Assembly (NCBI GenBank): GCA_001795245.1
Contig: MGOD01000072.1
Span: 1 to 5,493 of the forward strand
DNA: 5,493 nt
DNA from: Chloroflexi bacterium RBG_16_70_13
Lineage (GTDB): Bacteria; Chloroflexota; Limnocylindria; Limnocylindrales; CSP1-4
Reading direction: 5' to 3'
In this document: piece by piece, positions 4,973 to 5,493 of the stretch
How positions within the stretch are numbered: the first letter of the stretch is position 1
How the letters are laid out: each line of letters starts with the position of its first letter
The notes under the pieces: model-generated
Seen by the model: only the letters and a program-made list of their open reading frames with translations
What the model was told of the DNA's origin: nothing
Database searches by the model: none
Made by a program: the position numbers and the translations under genes

Positions 4973-4988
4973 ATGCGTACACGGGCAT
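4973..4988. promoter_or_regulatory. Candidate ArsR operator O3
   Basis: ATGCGTACACGGGCAT agrees with O1 at 12 of 16 positions; G and C at the outside (4972, 4989) add one base pair of symmetry. One arm is imperfect (GGCAT instead of CGCAT). It overlaps the weak candidate promoter at 5006-4978. O2 and O3 are 54 bp apart and O1 and O2 109 bp, both near whole numbers of helical turns. Confidence 0.45.
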
Positions 4989-5046
4989 CAAGCACGGAGG
5001 TGGCAATCGGACCGCCGTCCCGGTCATGCCCGCCGTCCGGCTCGGC

Positions 5047-5493
5047 TCACATCGTGCGATTGGCGATGTTCAGCTCGCGCGCGGTCCAGCCCCGGAGCGC
5101 CGCCAGCCTCGGCCGGTCGAGCCGCTCGCAGGCCCAGTCCCAATGGATGGACACGACATCCCCCGGCTCGACGTCGTCGACGAAGCCGGCGCCGTCGATC
5201 CAGCCCCGGATCCGCTCCACCCGCGGCGGCGCGAGCCGGAGCTTCGCATCGACCATCTCGAGCGGCACGGCCGAGACGACCAGCCAGTCGCCATCGCGCT
5301 CGAGGACGCGACCCCACCGGATCCGGCAGGAATCCATGACCTCGAGGGCGCGATCCGTCGACCCCGTCCGCATCAGCCCGAGTCGGGGGAAGACATCGAG
5401 GACGTGGAAGGCGTGGACGGGCACGGCGCCGGCCTCGGGCTTCGTCGCCAGCCAGTGCCAGCTGTCACCGCGGAGGTGCGGCTTGAAGCGTCG
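5047..5493 (-). CDS. DUF6390-like protein, C-terminal part (start outside window)
   Basis: The last 148 residues of a protein whose start lies to the right of the window. The frame is open to the edge; the visible part begins RRFKPHLRGDSWHWLATKP and a GTG at 5424 is internal rather than a start, since the conserved-looking stretch continues upstream of it. From memory the pattern VHAFHVLDVFPRLGLMR, the segment SCRIRWGRVLE, PLEMVDAKLRL and GDVVSIHWDWACERL resembles the DUF6390 family found in high-GC bacteria. No function is established for that family, and I see no cofactor or catalytic motif, signal peptide or membrane span. The conserved His/Trp pairs (HWDW, SWHW) are notable. It precedes the sulfur operon on the same strand but is separated by 255 bp with operators, so it is probably a separate unit. 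Confidence 0.7.
   Translation of the reverse strand, partial: RRFKPHLRGDSWHWLATKPEAGAVPVHAFHVLDVFPRLGLMRTGSTDRALEVMDSCRIRWGRVLERDGDWLVVSAVPLEMVDAKLRLAPPRVERIRGWIDGAGFVDDVEPGDVVSIHWDWACERLDRPRLAALRGWTARELNIANRTM

Larger units (their letters stand above)
4792..5046. other. Regulatory gap upstream of the ArsR-led operon
   Basis: These 255 bp separate the DUF6390-like stop from the repressor start and contain three related dyads, described separately. A possible minus-strand -35 TTGCCA (5006-5001) stands 17 bp before CGTGTA (4983-4978), which overlaps the most distal dyad; both elements are weak. A G+C-rich stem (GGGCCG-GA-CGGCCC, 4872-4885) lies in what would be the leader and may be chance in this composition. 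I see no clear terminator for the gene to the right. Confidence 0.5.

Noticed and set aside
4792..4995. N-terminal extension of the ArsR protein
   Set aside because: The frame is open for 68 more codons but not protein-like, and it covers two of the dyads and the likely leader; the AGGA-supported ATG 4791 gives the normal ArsR length.
5012..5040. Short imperfect direct repeat around CCGCCGTCC
   Set aside because: Two G+C-rich words of about 11 bases are easily produced by composition, and no function is suggested.
1..5493. CRISPR array, tRNA, rRNA or riboswitch
   Set aside because: I saw no regularly spaced identical repeats, no cloverleaf with a conserved T-loop, no rRNA signature and no recognisable riboswitch core on either strand.

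Overview
The window is GC-rich bacterial DNA (about two thirds G+C by eye). Every gene I can support lies on the minus strand, so the text below reads from the right end to the left. The base composition, the DUF6390-type protein, the HTH remnant and a possible leaderless gene would suit a Chloroflexota or Actinomycetota genome. No phylogenetic marker is present, so this is a weak inference.

Layout in transcription order: (1) 5493-5047, the C-terminal part of a DUF6390-like protein of unknown function, entering from outside the window. (2) 5046-4792, a regulatory gap with three copies of a 16-bp dyad, consensus ATGCG-N6-SGCAT. (3) 4791-1645, a compact six-gene block: an ArsR-type repressor, a small DsrE-like protein, a TusA with a CPMP motif, a DsrE2-family protein, a second TusA with a CPGP motif, and a sulfide:quinone-oxidoreductase-like flavoprotein. 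(4) 1644-1231, a gap with a strong 14-bp terminator hairpin, two smaller hairpins, one copy of a 37-bp degenerate repeat and an 11-bp tandem duplication. (5) 1230-1003, a short XRE-type HTH frame that stops just after the HTH, where the second copy of the repeat lies. (6) 967-1, a class III PLP-dependent aminotransferase that runs off the left edge. A TACAAT hexamer 7 nt before its GTG suggests a leaderless transcript.

The centre of interest is the block at 4791-1645, which looks like a self-contained reactive-sulfur module. The flavoprotein would oxidise sulfide and load sulfane sulfur onto a thiol. The two TusA and two DsrE-type proteins, each with one conserved active cysteine, would relay that persulfide. 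The ArsR-type protein, with candidate operators in front of it, would switch the block on. The parts are recognised families. The pairing of two different TusA proteins with two different DsrE proteins under an ArsR repressor, with no rhodanese, persulfide dioxygenase or heterodisulfide-reductase-like gene in view, is what deserves a closer look.
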